This document shows, piece by piece, positions 26,535 to 34,428 of a stretch of DNA of 64,000 nt; positions within the stretch are counted from its first letter, which is position 1, and each line of letters opens with the position of its first letter. Origin of the DNA: Fibrobacter succinogenes (GTDB lineage: Bacteria > Fibrobacterota > Fibrobacteria > Fibrobacterales > Fibrobacteraceae); assembly GCA_902756345.1 (NCBI GenBank), contig CACVQR010000006.1:124001-188000 (forward strand), read 5' to 3'. Position numbers and translations under genes: made by a program. The notes beneath the pieces were generated by a model. The model had not been told where the DNA came from. It was given only the letters and a program-made list of their open reading frames with translations, and searched no databases.

Positions 26535-27355
26535 TATCGGCCCCCATTCACTTCAACACCCTTTTTTAATCGTCTTTCTACCTTTTTCACATCCTCGCCT
26601 GCCGGCAACTTTTCAGGAACGATGCCGCGATCAAGCAACATCTTGCGGACAGCACGGTTGTTGTCCACATGTTCCTTTTCAATTTTCTTCTGTCCAAAAA
26701 GATTTTTGGTTTGCGTTTTGACAGACGTCATTTCAGCAGCAAGGTCCTTGGCCTTGATACTGACTGTCGGCAAAAAATCTGCCAACGGACGACTTGCAGG
26801 AACATTATACTTGCGCTTAAGTAAATTCGTATCAATATTGAACAAAGCTTGATCACCCTTCGAACGAATAATAGCGAACCCCTTGCTATCTACGCCGCGT
26901 TCAAACAAGACTCCAGAAAGAATCTTCTCTGTCTGTGCAAGTTTTGCACGAGCCTGAACACGCTCAAGTTCATGAATACGAGTTTCTACAATTTCAGCAA
27001 CACGGGTCTGAACAGCAAAATAATTCTGTGCAAAGGAAATTTCTGGCTTGCGGGAATCACCGTTCTGCGCAATCAAATAACAAGCATAGCGAGAAAGCAT
27101 GTAATCATCTACTTCACGCCTTGCACCCTTAGCAAGATCGATCATTTTCCCCACGCGGGGAAAATGATCCTCAGAAAGTTCTCCCGCATTATCACAGGCT
27201 TCTTTTGCCTTGTCAATCACATTCAAAAATTTTTCCCACTTGCTATACCCAAGCAGAACAGCAAGTTCGCGAGCACTCCAGCATTCAATGCCTTCGTATT
27301 CGCATGCAATTTGTTCAAACTTGTTGAACAGTTCCTTGATTTCATTAGACTTCAT
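26534..27355 (-). CDS. dinD: DNA-damage-inducible protein D (DinD-like)
   Basis: The 273-residue protein follows the DinD plan. A BRO-N-like N-terminal domain (ECWSARELAVLLGYSKWEKF ... VIDKAKEACDN) is followed by the signature REVDDYMLSRYACYLIAQNGDSRK and SFAQNYFAVQTRVAE. The charged C-terminal half contains DNNRAVRKMLLDRGIVPEKLP. E. coli DinD is an SOS gene product that interferes with RecA; other homologues are often mobile. A GGAGG site lies just before the ATG. The leader carries several inverted repeats, and a 30-bp palindrome lies inside the coding sequence around DHFPRVGKMI. A tiny ORF overlaps the stop. Location in the accessory stretch suggests horizontal transfer. Confidence 0.9.
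   Translation of the reverse strand: MKSNEIKELFNKFEQIACEYEGIECWSARELAVLLGYSKWEKFLNVIDKAKEACDNAGELSEDHFPRVGKMIDLAKGARREVDDYMLSRYACYLIAQNGDSRKPEISFAQNYFAVQTRVAEIVETRIHELERVQARAKLAQTEKILSGVLFERGVDSKGFAIIRSKGDQALFNIDTNLLKRKYNVPASRPLADFLPTVSIKAKDLAAEMTSVKTQTKNLFGQKKIEKEHVDNNRAVRKMLLDRGIVPEKLPAGEDVKKVERRLKKGVEVNGGR
27140..27169. repeat. Perfect 13-bp palindromic arms inside dinD
   Basis: GATCATTTTCCCC, loop ACGC, GGGGAAAATGATC form a 13-pair perfect hairpin within the coding sequence. It encodes DHFPRVGKMI on the dinD strand. So long a perfect palindrome is unexpected by chance in coding DNA. Confidence 0.85.
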
Positions 27356-27372
27356 ATAGCCTCCATTGATGT

Positions 27373-27479
27373 GGTCGCAAACTGCGACCGGTTGTTATTC
27401 AGAGGCGTTCTTTCGCAAAGGGCCGGAAAACCCAAATAACAAAGAACGCACCTCGCCTTTCCTTAGACGAGATGCGTTC
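27373..27479 (-). promoter_or_regulatory. Structured 5' leader of dinD with mutually exclusive stems
   Basis: Three segments can pair in alternative ways: 27402-27413 (GAGGCGTTCTTT), 27441-27455 (AAAGAACGCACCTCG) and 27468-27479 (CGAGATGCGTTC). The middle one fits either neighbour. Read towards dinD, the 27444-27479 hairpin is followed by TTTGTTATTT, like a weak terminator. A further perfect hairpin GGTCGCA-AAC-TGCGACC (27373-27389) lies close to the start codon. The layout looks like attenuation, but the effector is unknown. Confidence 0.45.
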
Positions 27480-27621
27480 GGGCTTTAATGTACCTATAAT
27501 TCAAAAAACTGGCAAGGGGGCCACAAAAATTTTACAGAGACGTCAAATTTAAAAGACTAGACGTATTTTTATTTTGTATGTTTACAACCAGAAAAGAATA
27601 TTCGATGAAGGAGAATTTTTT

Positions 27622-28251
27622 ATGAAAATTTCGACCATTATCTCCGCACTGAGCATTATCGCACTCATTGGCTGTGCGGGTGGCCCCCGTCAACGCAGCA
27701 TCAACGAAATGCCGGAATACGGCAACCAGCCCAAGAGTCCCGAACTATTGCAGGCCGACCAAGAATTTCTAAACACAGTCAAAGGCAAGGAAAAAGAATC
27801 CTTTGACCACATGATGAATGTCGGATGGTCCTTTTTTCAACGAGGCGATATAGGTACTGCCATCAAGCGTTTCAACCAGGCATGGCTCATCGATTCTACC
27901 CGCTACGAGTCTTACTGGGGGTTCGCTGCCGCCGAAGGCCGTCTAAACAATCTAGAAACATCTAAGCACTATTACGAAAAAGCGCTCAGCCATAACGGCG
28001 ACACGAAAATTCTAAATCCGGAATACGCCATCGTGCTCCGTGAATCAGCCAAAAAAGAAAACAACAGCGAAAAACTAGCCGAAGCGGACAACCTGTTCAA
28101 GAGTGAAATCGAAGCGGGCAACGAAAAAGCCGCCTGCATTTATGCCTACCAGCTTTTCCGCGAAAAAAAGAACGAAGAAGTTTGCCAAATCATGGCAAGT
28201 TCATGCAAAGATGATAGAGACAACCTCAAGAAAAAAGCAGGCTGTAACTAA
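27622..28251 (+). CDS. TPR-like lipoprotein
   Basis: The 209-residue protein starts at the ATG at 27622, with GAAGGAG before it. An upstream in-frame ATG at 27574 would hide the signal sequence. The lipoprotein signal is MKISTIISALSIIALIGC. Two to three helical repeats follow, including WSFFQRGDIGTAIKRFNQAWLIDSTRYESYWGF and LETSKHYYEKALSHNGDTKI, which fit TPR consensus positions. The C-terminal part has paired cysteines (KAACIYAY, EVCQIM, SCKDD, KAGCN). TPR lipoproteins usually scaffold envelope complexes; the partner is unknown. Its stop lies 24 nt before the next gene, so the two may be co-transcribed. Confidence 0.8.
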   Translation: MKISTIISALSIIALIGCAGGPRQRSINEMPEYGNQPKSPELLQADQEFLNTVKGKEKESFDHMMNVGWSFFQRGDIGTAIKRFNQAWLIDSTRYESYWGFAAAEGRLNNLETSKHYYEKALSHNGDTKILNPEYAIVLRESAKKENNSEKLAEADNLFKSEIEAGNEKAACIYAYQLFREKKNEEVCQIMASSCKDDRDNLKKKAGCN

Positions 28252-28275
28252 TTCACCAAGCAGAGCTCAAGCCGT

Positions 28276-29181
28276 ATGAAGGCGACCTTCCTAATCATAT
28301 TTGTTCTAGTTGCGCAAGTTCTTGCGGGCTCCCACCGCATAGCTTATGACCGTGTTGATCCAGAGGCATACGAAGCAAGCGTAGACTCAATCCCAATACA
28401 TACAGAGGAACCACAGGATTCACTACAGCAAGAGGATTTGCTTAATTGGTCGTGCCAGAGCCTTAAGGAGCATAGCGAGCTCATACAGAATGCATACAGG
28501 ATGCAGCGGGATTCTTTATCCAAAAAAGAGCGTAGAGAACACGTACAACTTATGGACCGACAACTTGACTCCGTTGCAAATGTTTGCCATCTGGGAATAT
28601 ACGGGAGATCTCAGCTAGGGCGTTATGCATCACGTCGAATGTTCGCATTTGACCTTTCTTTCTTCATGGCAATGCCGACCATAGACGAGTCTTTCAACAA
28701 TATCAGGTTCTATGGCGGGGATATTTCCGTAAAGGCAACAACGTCCAAAGGGGACTTCGGTTTAGGATTTAGTGTCGGCTATGGGAAAAATGAAGGGGAC
28801 GACATCCACTACGAAGACATCTACCACAAGGGCGGGGAAACCGCGGGCGGCGTGACCCCGTATCTCTTTTACGGCTATCCGGTTTTAGACAATACGGACC
28901 ACAAGATTGTCCCTACAGTCAAATTATGCTACTACAGCGGCAGTTCCGGGGATGAATCTATCCCAGCAGAGGACGATACGCACAAGCAGTTTTTCTATTC
29001 CCTGGGAATCCGTTACGAGTATACTATCAACGCCCCCGCCGACAAGGAGGACTATCATAAAGGTCTCCTACATGACGCCGTTTTCGCGACAATCAATTTT
29101 GGTTTCGATGTAAATATGTATGCCGCAGATGTCATCGCCATTAGGGCATTTATCGGGCTTGGCTTGGGACTCTTTTCGTAA
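28276..29181 (+). CDS. Probable outer-membrane beta-barrel protein
   Basis: The 301-residue protein has a signal peptide (MKATFLIIFVLVAQVLAGS). A charged helical region follows (residues about 25-115, rich in Lys/Glu/Gln). The C-terminal 180 residues have alternating strand patterns: MFAFDLSFFMAMP, GDFGLGFSVGYGKN, VTPYLFYGYPV, VPTVKLCYYSGS, FFYSLGIRYEYTI and IRAFIGLGLGLFS. This looks like an eight-stranded-type outer-membrane barrel. I know no specific family. It probably shares a transcript with the TPR lipoprotein before it. The next gene is convergent and broken. Confidence 0.7.
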   Translation: MKATFLIIFVLVAQVLAGSHRIAYDRVDPEAYEASVDSIPIHTEEPQDSLQQEDLLNWSCQSLKEHSELIQNAYRMQRDSLSKKERREHVQLMDRQLDSVANVCHLGIYGRSQLGRYASRRMFAFDLSFFMAMPTIDESFNNIRFYGGDISVKATTSKGDFGLGFSVGYGKNEGDDIHYEDIYHKGGETAGGVTPYLFYGYPVLDNTDHKIVPTVKLCYYSGSSGDESIPAEDDTHKQFFYSLGIRYEYTINAPADKEDYHKGLLHDAVFATINFGFDVNMYAADVIAIRAFIGLGLGLFS

Positions 29182-29187
29182 ACAGCC

Positions 29188-29825
29188 CTACCCCATATAC
29201 TTGGATTTGTACCCGTGATTTTCCTGGGGGCGCAGGTCGTTCGGGTACATCACGTCGGTGTAGATGTCTTCTTGCAGCTGTTTCACGAGTTTGTACACTT
29301 CTGCATAATTGGCGATGCTGTCGATGGAAATGCCCGCATTAGTCGACCTTCCTCGCCCGTTCAGCGTCGCCGGGTTCGCCTGGGCCGAGGTCGTGATGAT
29401 ATCGCCCACCCCACCCCAAACCACTGGTCAAAAACGCCGCGGTGCAAATCTACATGCGAAAGTTCCGCGAACGGTTTTGACTTGTATGTCCTGGCGAAGA
29501 TACCTCCGGAAGCATAGATGGCCTTGTCCGTGACGATATAGGCCGTATTGCGATACCGCCTGAACGAAAGTAGCGCCCCACCCAGGTATAGCCAAACCGG
29601 CATCATGTGCAGCGCCATGAACGGAACGAGAAAGAAGGCAGCCTCATCGGCCTTGTCCGAAGAGAACGCAGCCCCGATAAAGAACATGTCAAAGAGTCCC
29701 CAGACGAGCGCAAACGGGAGTAGCGGATTGAAAATGCATTCAAAGATAAAGCACCTTTTGTCCGGCTTGCCGGCATAAAGGATCTTTTCCCCCTTCCCTA
29801 TCAAAAGCGTCAGTTCGTTTTCCAT
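29188..29825 (-). pseudogene. Frameshifted bacterial PH-domain-like membrane protein
   Basis: From the ATG at 29825 (GAGGTG site) the frame reads MENELTLLIGKGEKILYAG, two hydrophobic segments (LLPFALVWGLFDMFFIGAAF; ALHMMPVWLYLGGALLSF), then TAYIVTDKAIYASGG and DQWFGVG, typical of bPH2/YdbS-type domains. It then runs off into a basic tail (SSRPRPRRTRRR). The next frame carries the natural continuation, DIITTSAQANPATLNG ... GISIDSIANYAEVYKLV ... KSKYMG, ending at 29188. The break falls in GGGGTGGGGTGGGCG; removing one GGGGT unit restores a protein of about 211 residues. The bPH family sits in the membrane and its role is mostly unknown. Confidence 0.75.
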
Positions 29826-29929
29826 AGCCACACCTCAAAACGGATAAACATTTCCCTATTAATATAAACAAAAAAGCGTGATTTACTCCTTTTTATTTAC
29901 AATTTGTCCAAAGTTTTGGATTAATTCGT

Positions 29930-29960
29930 TTGCAAATCTTGCGCTTTAAAGGTATATTAT
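29930..29960 (+). promoter_or_regulatory. TTGC ... TATATTAT promoter of the poly-serine lipoprotein
   Basis: TTGC at 29930-29933 and TATATTAT at 29953-29960 are 23 nt apart, first base to first base. The same spacing occurs at 50297/50320, 58350/58373 and 59674/59697. A normal leader with AAAAGGAGA follows before the ATG at 29978. Confidence 0.6.
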
Positions 29961-29977
29961 GGGAAAAGGAGAACAAG

Positions 29978-30859
29978 ATGTCTATCAGGAAGTACAAGCG
30001 TAAACTCGCTTTATGCGTTGCAGCCTTATTTTGGGCAGGTTGCGACAGCGATTCCAGCAGCGCACCTGAAGCAACTCCAGACAATCACGGCGAGATTACT
30101 CCTCTCCCCAACAGTTCCGAAGCAGAGGAAGCTCCGGCTCCACTCCCCAACAGTTCCGAAGCAACCGCCCCCAGCAGTTCTTCCGAAATGGAAACGGCTC
30201 ATTCGAGCGAATCTTCTGAAATACTTTCCAGTAGCTCCGAAGGACTTCCCGAATCATCTAGCGAGGCGGAACCGTCTGGCGAAACTGAATCGTCGTCTAG
30301 CGTGAACAGCGATTACCCCTACACGCTAAGCACATTCCCGAATGTCCACTGCAAGGATTCAAGCTATTTCCATAAATCATGGTGTCCTTCAAGTAAGCCC
30401 TCTTTAAAACAATCCATTGCAGATATGGAAGCAGATATGCCTTTATACGGCGTTGTTCAGCCAGTCTGCCAAGATTACGACAGAACCGTCAACGTGTATA
30501 CTTGCGATAACGGATGCACGTATTCACCAGGAGCATTCAATCTGTTGCAAGGAGACACAATCTTCCAGCAGGAATATTCTACCATAGACAACAAGTATAT
30601 ACCCATCCAGAAAAAAATCGCGCAAGACAGCGCACAAGCTGAAGCAAGCACCTCTTATCCGTATATGCTCGCCAGCGATACCACCGTCCACTGCAAAACA
30701 ATGTACAAGACCAAAATTGCGAAATTGACTCCTTCGAGTTTGTGCGAAACTTACTCCGAAGGATACTATTTCAAATGCAAAGACGGCAACAATTACGAAT
30801 GGGAAGAAATGCTCCGAGACGAGAACGGACTTATAGAACGAGAAAATCCGGATGAATAA
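29978..30859 (+). CDS. Lipoprotein with poly-serine linker and duplicated Cys motif
   Basis: The 293-residue protein starts at the ATG after AAAAGGAGAACAAG; an upstream in-frame ATG at 29930 lies in the promoter. The lipobox is ALFWAGCDSD. Residues about 20-105 are a low-complexity Ser/Glu/Ala/Pro linker (EATAPSSSSEME, ESSEILSSSSEG), as on many Fibrobacter surface lipoproteins. The folded part contains a repeated motif: YPYTLSTFPNVHCKDSSY near residue 110 and YPYMLASDTTVHCKTMYK near 225. Several other cysteines (PVCQDY, YTCDNGCTYS, LCETYS, FKCKDG) suggest disulfides. Function unknown; probably displayed on the outer membrane. Confidence 0.8.
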   Translation: MSIRKYKRKLALCVAALFWAGCDSDSSSAPEATPDNHGEITPLPNSSEAEEAPAPLPNSSEATAPSSSSEMETAHSSESSEILSSSSEGLPESSSEAEPSGETESSSSVNSDYPYTLSTFPNVHCKDSSYFHKSWCPSSKPSLKQSIADMEADMPLYGVVQPVCQDYDRTVNVYTCDNGCTYSPGAFNLLQGDTIFQQEYSTIDNKYIPIQKKIAQDSAQAEASTSYPYMLASDTTVHCKTMYKTKIAKLTPSSLCETYSEGYYFKCKDGNNYEWEEMLRDENGLIERENPDE

Positions 30860-30913
30860 TCCGGCCCTCTCACAAACCTTTAACAAACTAACAATAATAC
30901 AACACTACAAACT

Positions 30914-31450
30914 ATGCGTAAAAAAACATACTCTCTCATGGCTTTATCGCTCGGCCTGATTCTTGCCGCCTGTGCAGGAACACAAATTGAGCGTAATTCT
31001 GTTCCTGGGCTCGATATCAACGGCAAGAAACTCTGGATCCTTGTCGATGAACAAAAGGCATACTCCGGCTACACCACCAAGCTCGATTCCATTTGGCAGC
31101 ACGACGCGCAGAAAAACAATCTCGAAATTGAATACAAAAAGAACGAAGCTCTTGCTCTGGATCCTGTCAAACCCAAGTCTCTTTTTGAGCAATGTGGAGA
31201 TTCCTACCTAATGCACACCTAGGTGTCTGGAAAATCACAAACCACGCAGTACGACGCTTCCACCGGCATGATCATGGGCGGTTCCAGTGAAGTTGAATAC
31301 ACCTCGGTCATGTACGACTGCAGCACAGGCAAGGTTGCCTGGAAGGCAATCTTGAAAACGACCGGTCACGAACTTTGGGCCCAGAGCGAACTCGTCAAGG
31401 GCATCTTTAAGGACTTCCACGAAAATTCAATCTTAAAAGAGGAGAAATAA
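30914..31450 (+). pseudogene. Lipoprotein gene with an in-frame TAG
   Basis: The frame opens at ATG 30914 with a lipoprotein signal (MALSLGLILAACAGT) and runs 102 codons to a TAG at 31220-31222 (...DSYLMHT). The same frame continues after the TAG for 75 codons without a new ribosome site: SGKSQTTQYDASTGMIMGG ... VAWKAILKTTGHELWAQSEL. It ends in a TAA that overlaps the next ATG. The two halves look like one 178-residue lipoprotein with a single nonsense change. Translation restart at GTG 31223 or readthrough is possible. The next gene is also a lipoprotein of similar style. Confidence 0.65.
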
Positions 31451-31968
31451 TGAAAAAACTAATCACACTTCTGTTTGCAGCGTTCCTGCTTTGCTCTTGC
31501 GCACCTGCAATCCAGAAAATGTCCAACTTTGACAAGGTTCACCCGCTGCAAGGCAAAACTGTGGTCGTCTATTCTGAATCCCACAAGCAGGTAGCCGATT
31601 TTGCAAACCAGGTCGCAACCACGATGGCCGATTCCCTGAAGGTTCATGGCGTCGAAGCCAAGGCTTACGTGCAAGACAAGAGTTCGCTTTCGCTTAGCGA
31701 AAATCCGGTTATCGATTACGCCAAGGAACAGAACGCCGACTACTTGCTGGTCCAGAACTTTACCAAGGTCAACCTCTACAACGCCGCTCTCGACAGCTTT
31801 GAAGAAGAACTGGTGTTGTATTCCATTGAAGAAAAGAAGCCCGTATGGAAGGGTTCCGTGACTTGGAACAACCCCATGCCCCTGGGCACCGGCCCCGGCA
31901 TCACTGCCGCCCGCCAGGCCACCATGGAACTCTTGACGACCGACGGATTCGTGCCCGCCAAGCAGTAA
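31450..31968 (+). CDS. Lipoprotein of unknown function
   Basis: The 172-residue protein has the lipobox FLLCSCAP (signal MKKLITLLFAAFLLCSC). The mature domain alternates strands and helices: KTVVVYSESHKQVADFANQVATTMADSL, ADYLLVQNFTKVNLYNAALDSFEEELVLYSI and KPVWKGSVTWNN. It resembles small DUF4136/CsgG-like lipoprotein folds but no exact family is recognised. Its ATG overlaps the stop of the interrupted lipoprotein gene (TAATG), so the two were translationally coupled. A strong terminator follows. Confidence 0.78.
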   Translation: MKKLITLLFAAFLLCSCAPAIQKMSNFDKVHPLQGKTVVVYSESHKQVADFANQVATTMADSLKVHGVEAKAYVQDKSSLSLSENPVIDYAKEQNADYLLVQNFTKVNLYNAALDSFEEELVLYSIEEKKPVWKGSVTWNNPMPLGTGPGITAARQATMELLTTDGFVPAKQ

Positions 31969-32001
31969 GTTCCTAAACCATATATCTAAAAGGCAATAAA
32001 A

Positions 32002-32037
32002 GAAAACCGCCGGTCCAATGACCAGCGGTTTCTTTTT
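32002..32037. terminator. Bidirectional terminator between the lipoprotein gene and sod
   Basis: GAAAACCGC-C-GGTC, loop CAAT, GACC-A-GCGGTTTC form a long stem with one internal mismatch and a T5 run. It serves two convergent genes. Confidence 0.85.
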
Positions 32038-32052
32038 ACATCTGTTCTGAAA

Positions 32053-32652
32053 TTAGCCGAGACGGTTGTTGATGACATTCCAGTCCACAATCTGCCAGAG
32101 TCCCTTAAGGTAATCGGGGCGACGGTTGCGGTAGTCAATGTAGTAGGCATGTTCCCACACATCGAACGTAAGGAGCGGCTTTAAGCCCTTGGTGAGCGGG
32201 TTCTGGGCGTTACCTTCTTGCGTAATCACAAGCTTGCCCTGTGCATCGGCAGAGAGCCATACCCAGCCGGAACCGAAGAGGCCTGCCCCCTTTGTCTGGA
32301 ATTCTTCCTGGAACTTTTCGAAGGAACCGAAATCGCGGGCGATGGCGTCGGCAATTTTACCCGTCGGAACGTTGCCTGCAGACGGAGCCTTGAACTGCAT
32401 GAAATACATGTAGTGATTCAGGAACTGGCCTGCATTATTGAATACACCGCCTTCGGCTACTTTGACGATATCTTCGACAGTCTTGCCTTCGAAAGCGCTA
32501 CCCGGAAGGGCTGCGTTCAAATTATTGAGGTAAGTCTGCAGATGCTTACCGTAGTGGAATTCAATAGTTTCCTGGCTGAGAACTGGAGCCAGGTCGCCTG
32601 CGGCATACGGGAGTGCCGGCATTTCAAATTTTCCGTTAGATTGTTGAATCAT
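32053..32652 (-). CDS. Superoxide dismutase, Fe/Mn type
   Basis: The 199-residue enzyme converts superoxide to O2 and H2O2. It has the Fe/Mn-SOD architecture and all metal ligands: His in IEFHYGKHLQTY, His in NNAGQFLNHYMYF, then Asp and His in LLTFDVWEHAYYIDYRNRRPDYL. GLFGSGWVWL is the family signature before the third ligand. The sequence style is that of the Bacteroidetes iron or cambialistic group; the metal cannot be decided by eye. It has no signal peptide, so it is cytoplasmic, and GAGGAAAG lies before the ATG. It stops 20 nt short of the next minus-strand gene upstream, so the two could share a transcript. Confidence 0.95.
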   Translation of the reverse strand: MIQQSNGKFEMPALPYAAGDLAPVLSQETIEFHYGKHLQTYLNNLNAALPGSAFEGKTVEDIVKVAEGGVFNNAGQFLNHYMYFMQFKAPSAGNVPTGKIADAIARDFGSFEKFQEEFQTKGAGLFGSGWVWLSADAQGKLVITQEGNAQNPLTKGLKPLLTFDVWEHAYYIDYRNRRPDYLKGLWQIVDWNVINNRLG

Positions 32653-32672
32653 ACTTTCCTCTTCTTTGATGG

Positions 32673-33770
32673 TTAAATGCTACTTTCAATAAATTCCTTG
32701 CGGAACGTGCCGTTACCGAGCAAAATGTCAATGGGCAACTTTTTGAATTCATATTCGTATGGAGGCTGTTTCCAGGCGAAATCCTTCGGATATTCGTTGA
32801 AAATGTACTGCAACAGCTTTACCGCCATATCAAAACTGCGGAACTTGTCGCGGTCGAGCACGTGAATCTGCGCTCCCCCGCAAATCTGGCCCACACCCTT
32901 GTGGAACGTGGGCTGGAAGTAATTTTCGCGGAAATACACGCCCGGGAGCTTGAGGTCATTCATGTACTTGCAAAGCTTGACGGCATCGATAAACGGGGCG
33001 CCGAAAATTTCGAACGGACGCGTGGTGCCGCGGCCTTCGCTCACGTTGGTCGCCTCGAACAGGCACATGCCGGGGTAAACGATAGCGGTATCGAGGGTCG
33101 GCATATTGGGGCTCGGCAAAATCCACGGAAGACCCGTCTGATCATACCACATCTTTTTGTCGTAACCTTCCATGCCGAGCACGTAGAGTTCGCACTTGGG
33201 GAAACGTTCTTCCTTGAACTGGACGGCCAATTCACCAATCGTCTTAGCATGGCGCGTACGGATACTGTGCAGGCCCACAAAACTCGTGTAGTCCAAATCC
33301 AGCACCGGGCCTTCTTCGTCTACGCAGTTAATGGGGTTCGGGCGATCCACCACAATCACGGGGATTCCAGCCTTTTCGCAGGCTTTCATACAAAGGAACA
33401 GCGTCCAGATAAACGTGTAGTAGCGGGCGCCCACATCCTGCAAGTCCACAAGCATCATGTCTACGTGACTGAGCATTTCGGCAGTGGGTTCGCGATGTTC
33501 GCCATACAGGCTATAAACGGGAATGCCCAGTTCGGGGTCGGTGTAACCTTCCCATTCGATCATGTTGTCCTGGGTGTGTCCCTTGATACCGTGCTGGGGG
33601 CCAAAAAGGGCCGAAAGCTTAAAGAGTTTGCCGTCGTATTCCTTGAGTAAATCGAGGGTATAGTGCAAATCCGGGAGAACCGATGCAGGGTGCAAAACCG
33701 CGCCGAGGCGCTTGCCCTTGAGATTTGCGGGGAAAACTTTTTCAAATTGTGTAAGAGCGAGAGTTACCAT
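32673..33770 (-). CDS. DUF1343/NamZ-like protein (exo-beta-N-acetylmuramidase family)
   Basis: The 365-residue protein matches DUF1343: ALFGPQHGIKGHTQD, VYSLYGEHREPT, MMLVDLQDVGARYYTF, VIVVDRPNPIN, PSPNMPTLDTAIVYPG and NVSEGRGTTRPFE. A Bacillus member, NamZ, removes terminal N-acetylmuramic acid from peptidoglycan fragments, so a muropeptide recycling or turnover role is likely. This copy has no signal peptide (MVTLALTQFEKVFPANLKG), so it should act in the cytoplasm. No Shine-Dalgarno is obvious before the ATG. Its neighbour downstream is superoxide dismutase, which gives no functional link. Confidence 0.88.
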   Translation of the reverse strand: MVTLALTQFEKVFPANLKGKRLGAVLHPASVLPDLHYTLDLLKEYDGKLFKLSALFGPQHGIKGHTQDNMIEWEGYTDPELGIPVYSLYGEHREPTAEMLSHVDMMLVDLQDVGARYYTFIWTLFLCMKACEKAGIPVIVVDRPNPINCVDEEGPVLDLDYTSFVGLHSIRTRHAKTIGELAVQFKEERFPKCELYVLGMEGYDKKMWYDQTGLPWILPSPNMPTLDTAIVYPGMCLFEATNVSEGRGTTRPFEIFGAPFIDAVKLCKYMNDLKLPGVYFRENYFQPTFHKGVGQICGGAQIHVLDRDKFRSFDMAVKLLQYIFNEYPKDFAWKQPPYEYEFKKLPIDILLGNGTFRKEFIESSI

Positions 33771-33963
33771 AGTGATTCGTTGGCAGTTGGCAGAACTTAG
33801 TCAGCAGTGATTAAAGGTTAGGGGTTAGACAACTTTTTTCAAGAAAATATAAATAAAAGGCGCCTGGCGGGGCCTGGAAACGAAAAAAAATCCAAAAATG
33901 GCACAAAGTGACAGACGGATTTTTTTATTTTTACCCTAGAACAAAAAACAACTAGGATTAATT

Positions 33964-34425
33964 ATGGCTTATTTGAATAAAGTGATGCTTATCGGCAATA
34001 TCGGCAAGGACCCCGTCATTAGCGCAAGCGCAGCAGGTCGCAAGCGCGTATCGTTCTCCTTGGCCACCAGCCGTCGCTATCGTGATAACAATGGTGAACA
34101 GAAGGAACAGACTGACTGGCACAACATCGTGGGTTGGGGCAAAATCGCCGACACGATGGAAACTCTCGGCGTGCACAAGGGCATGACCCTCTATGTAGAA
34201 GGTTCGCTCACCAACCGCAGCTGGACCGACCAGACAACCGGCCAGAAGCGTTACAGCACCGAAGTCAACCTGGACACATTCCAACTTTTGACGCCGCGCG
34301 GCCAGAACGGCGGCAACTTCCAGGGAGGCAACTCCTACAGCCAGTCCAACAACTTTAGCCAGGCAAGCGCCCCCTCTTACGATGCTCCAGCACCGGAAGG
34401 CGTCGACGACGATCTGCCTTTCTAA
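33964..34425 (+). CDS. ssb: Single-stranded DNA-binding protein
   Basis: The 153-residue protein has the OB-fold of bacterial SSB (MAYLNKVMLIGNIGKDP, RKRVSFSLATSRRY, DWHNIVGWGKIAD, LYVEGSLTNRSWTD). A Gly/Asn/Ser/Gln-rich linker follows, then the acidic tip DDDLPF that binds repair and replication partners. It coats ssDNA during replication and repair. The next gene starts 3 nt after the stop, so they are co-transcribed. Confidence 0.97.
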   Translation: MAYLNKVMLIGNIGKDPVISASAAGRKRVSFSLATSRRYRDNNGEQKEQTDWHNIVGWGKIADTMETLGVHKGMTLYVEGSLTNRSWTDQTTGQKRYSTEVNLDTFQLLTPRGQNGGNFQGGNSYSQSNNFSQASAPSYDAPAPEGVDDDLPF

Positions 34426-34428
34426 AAA

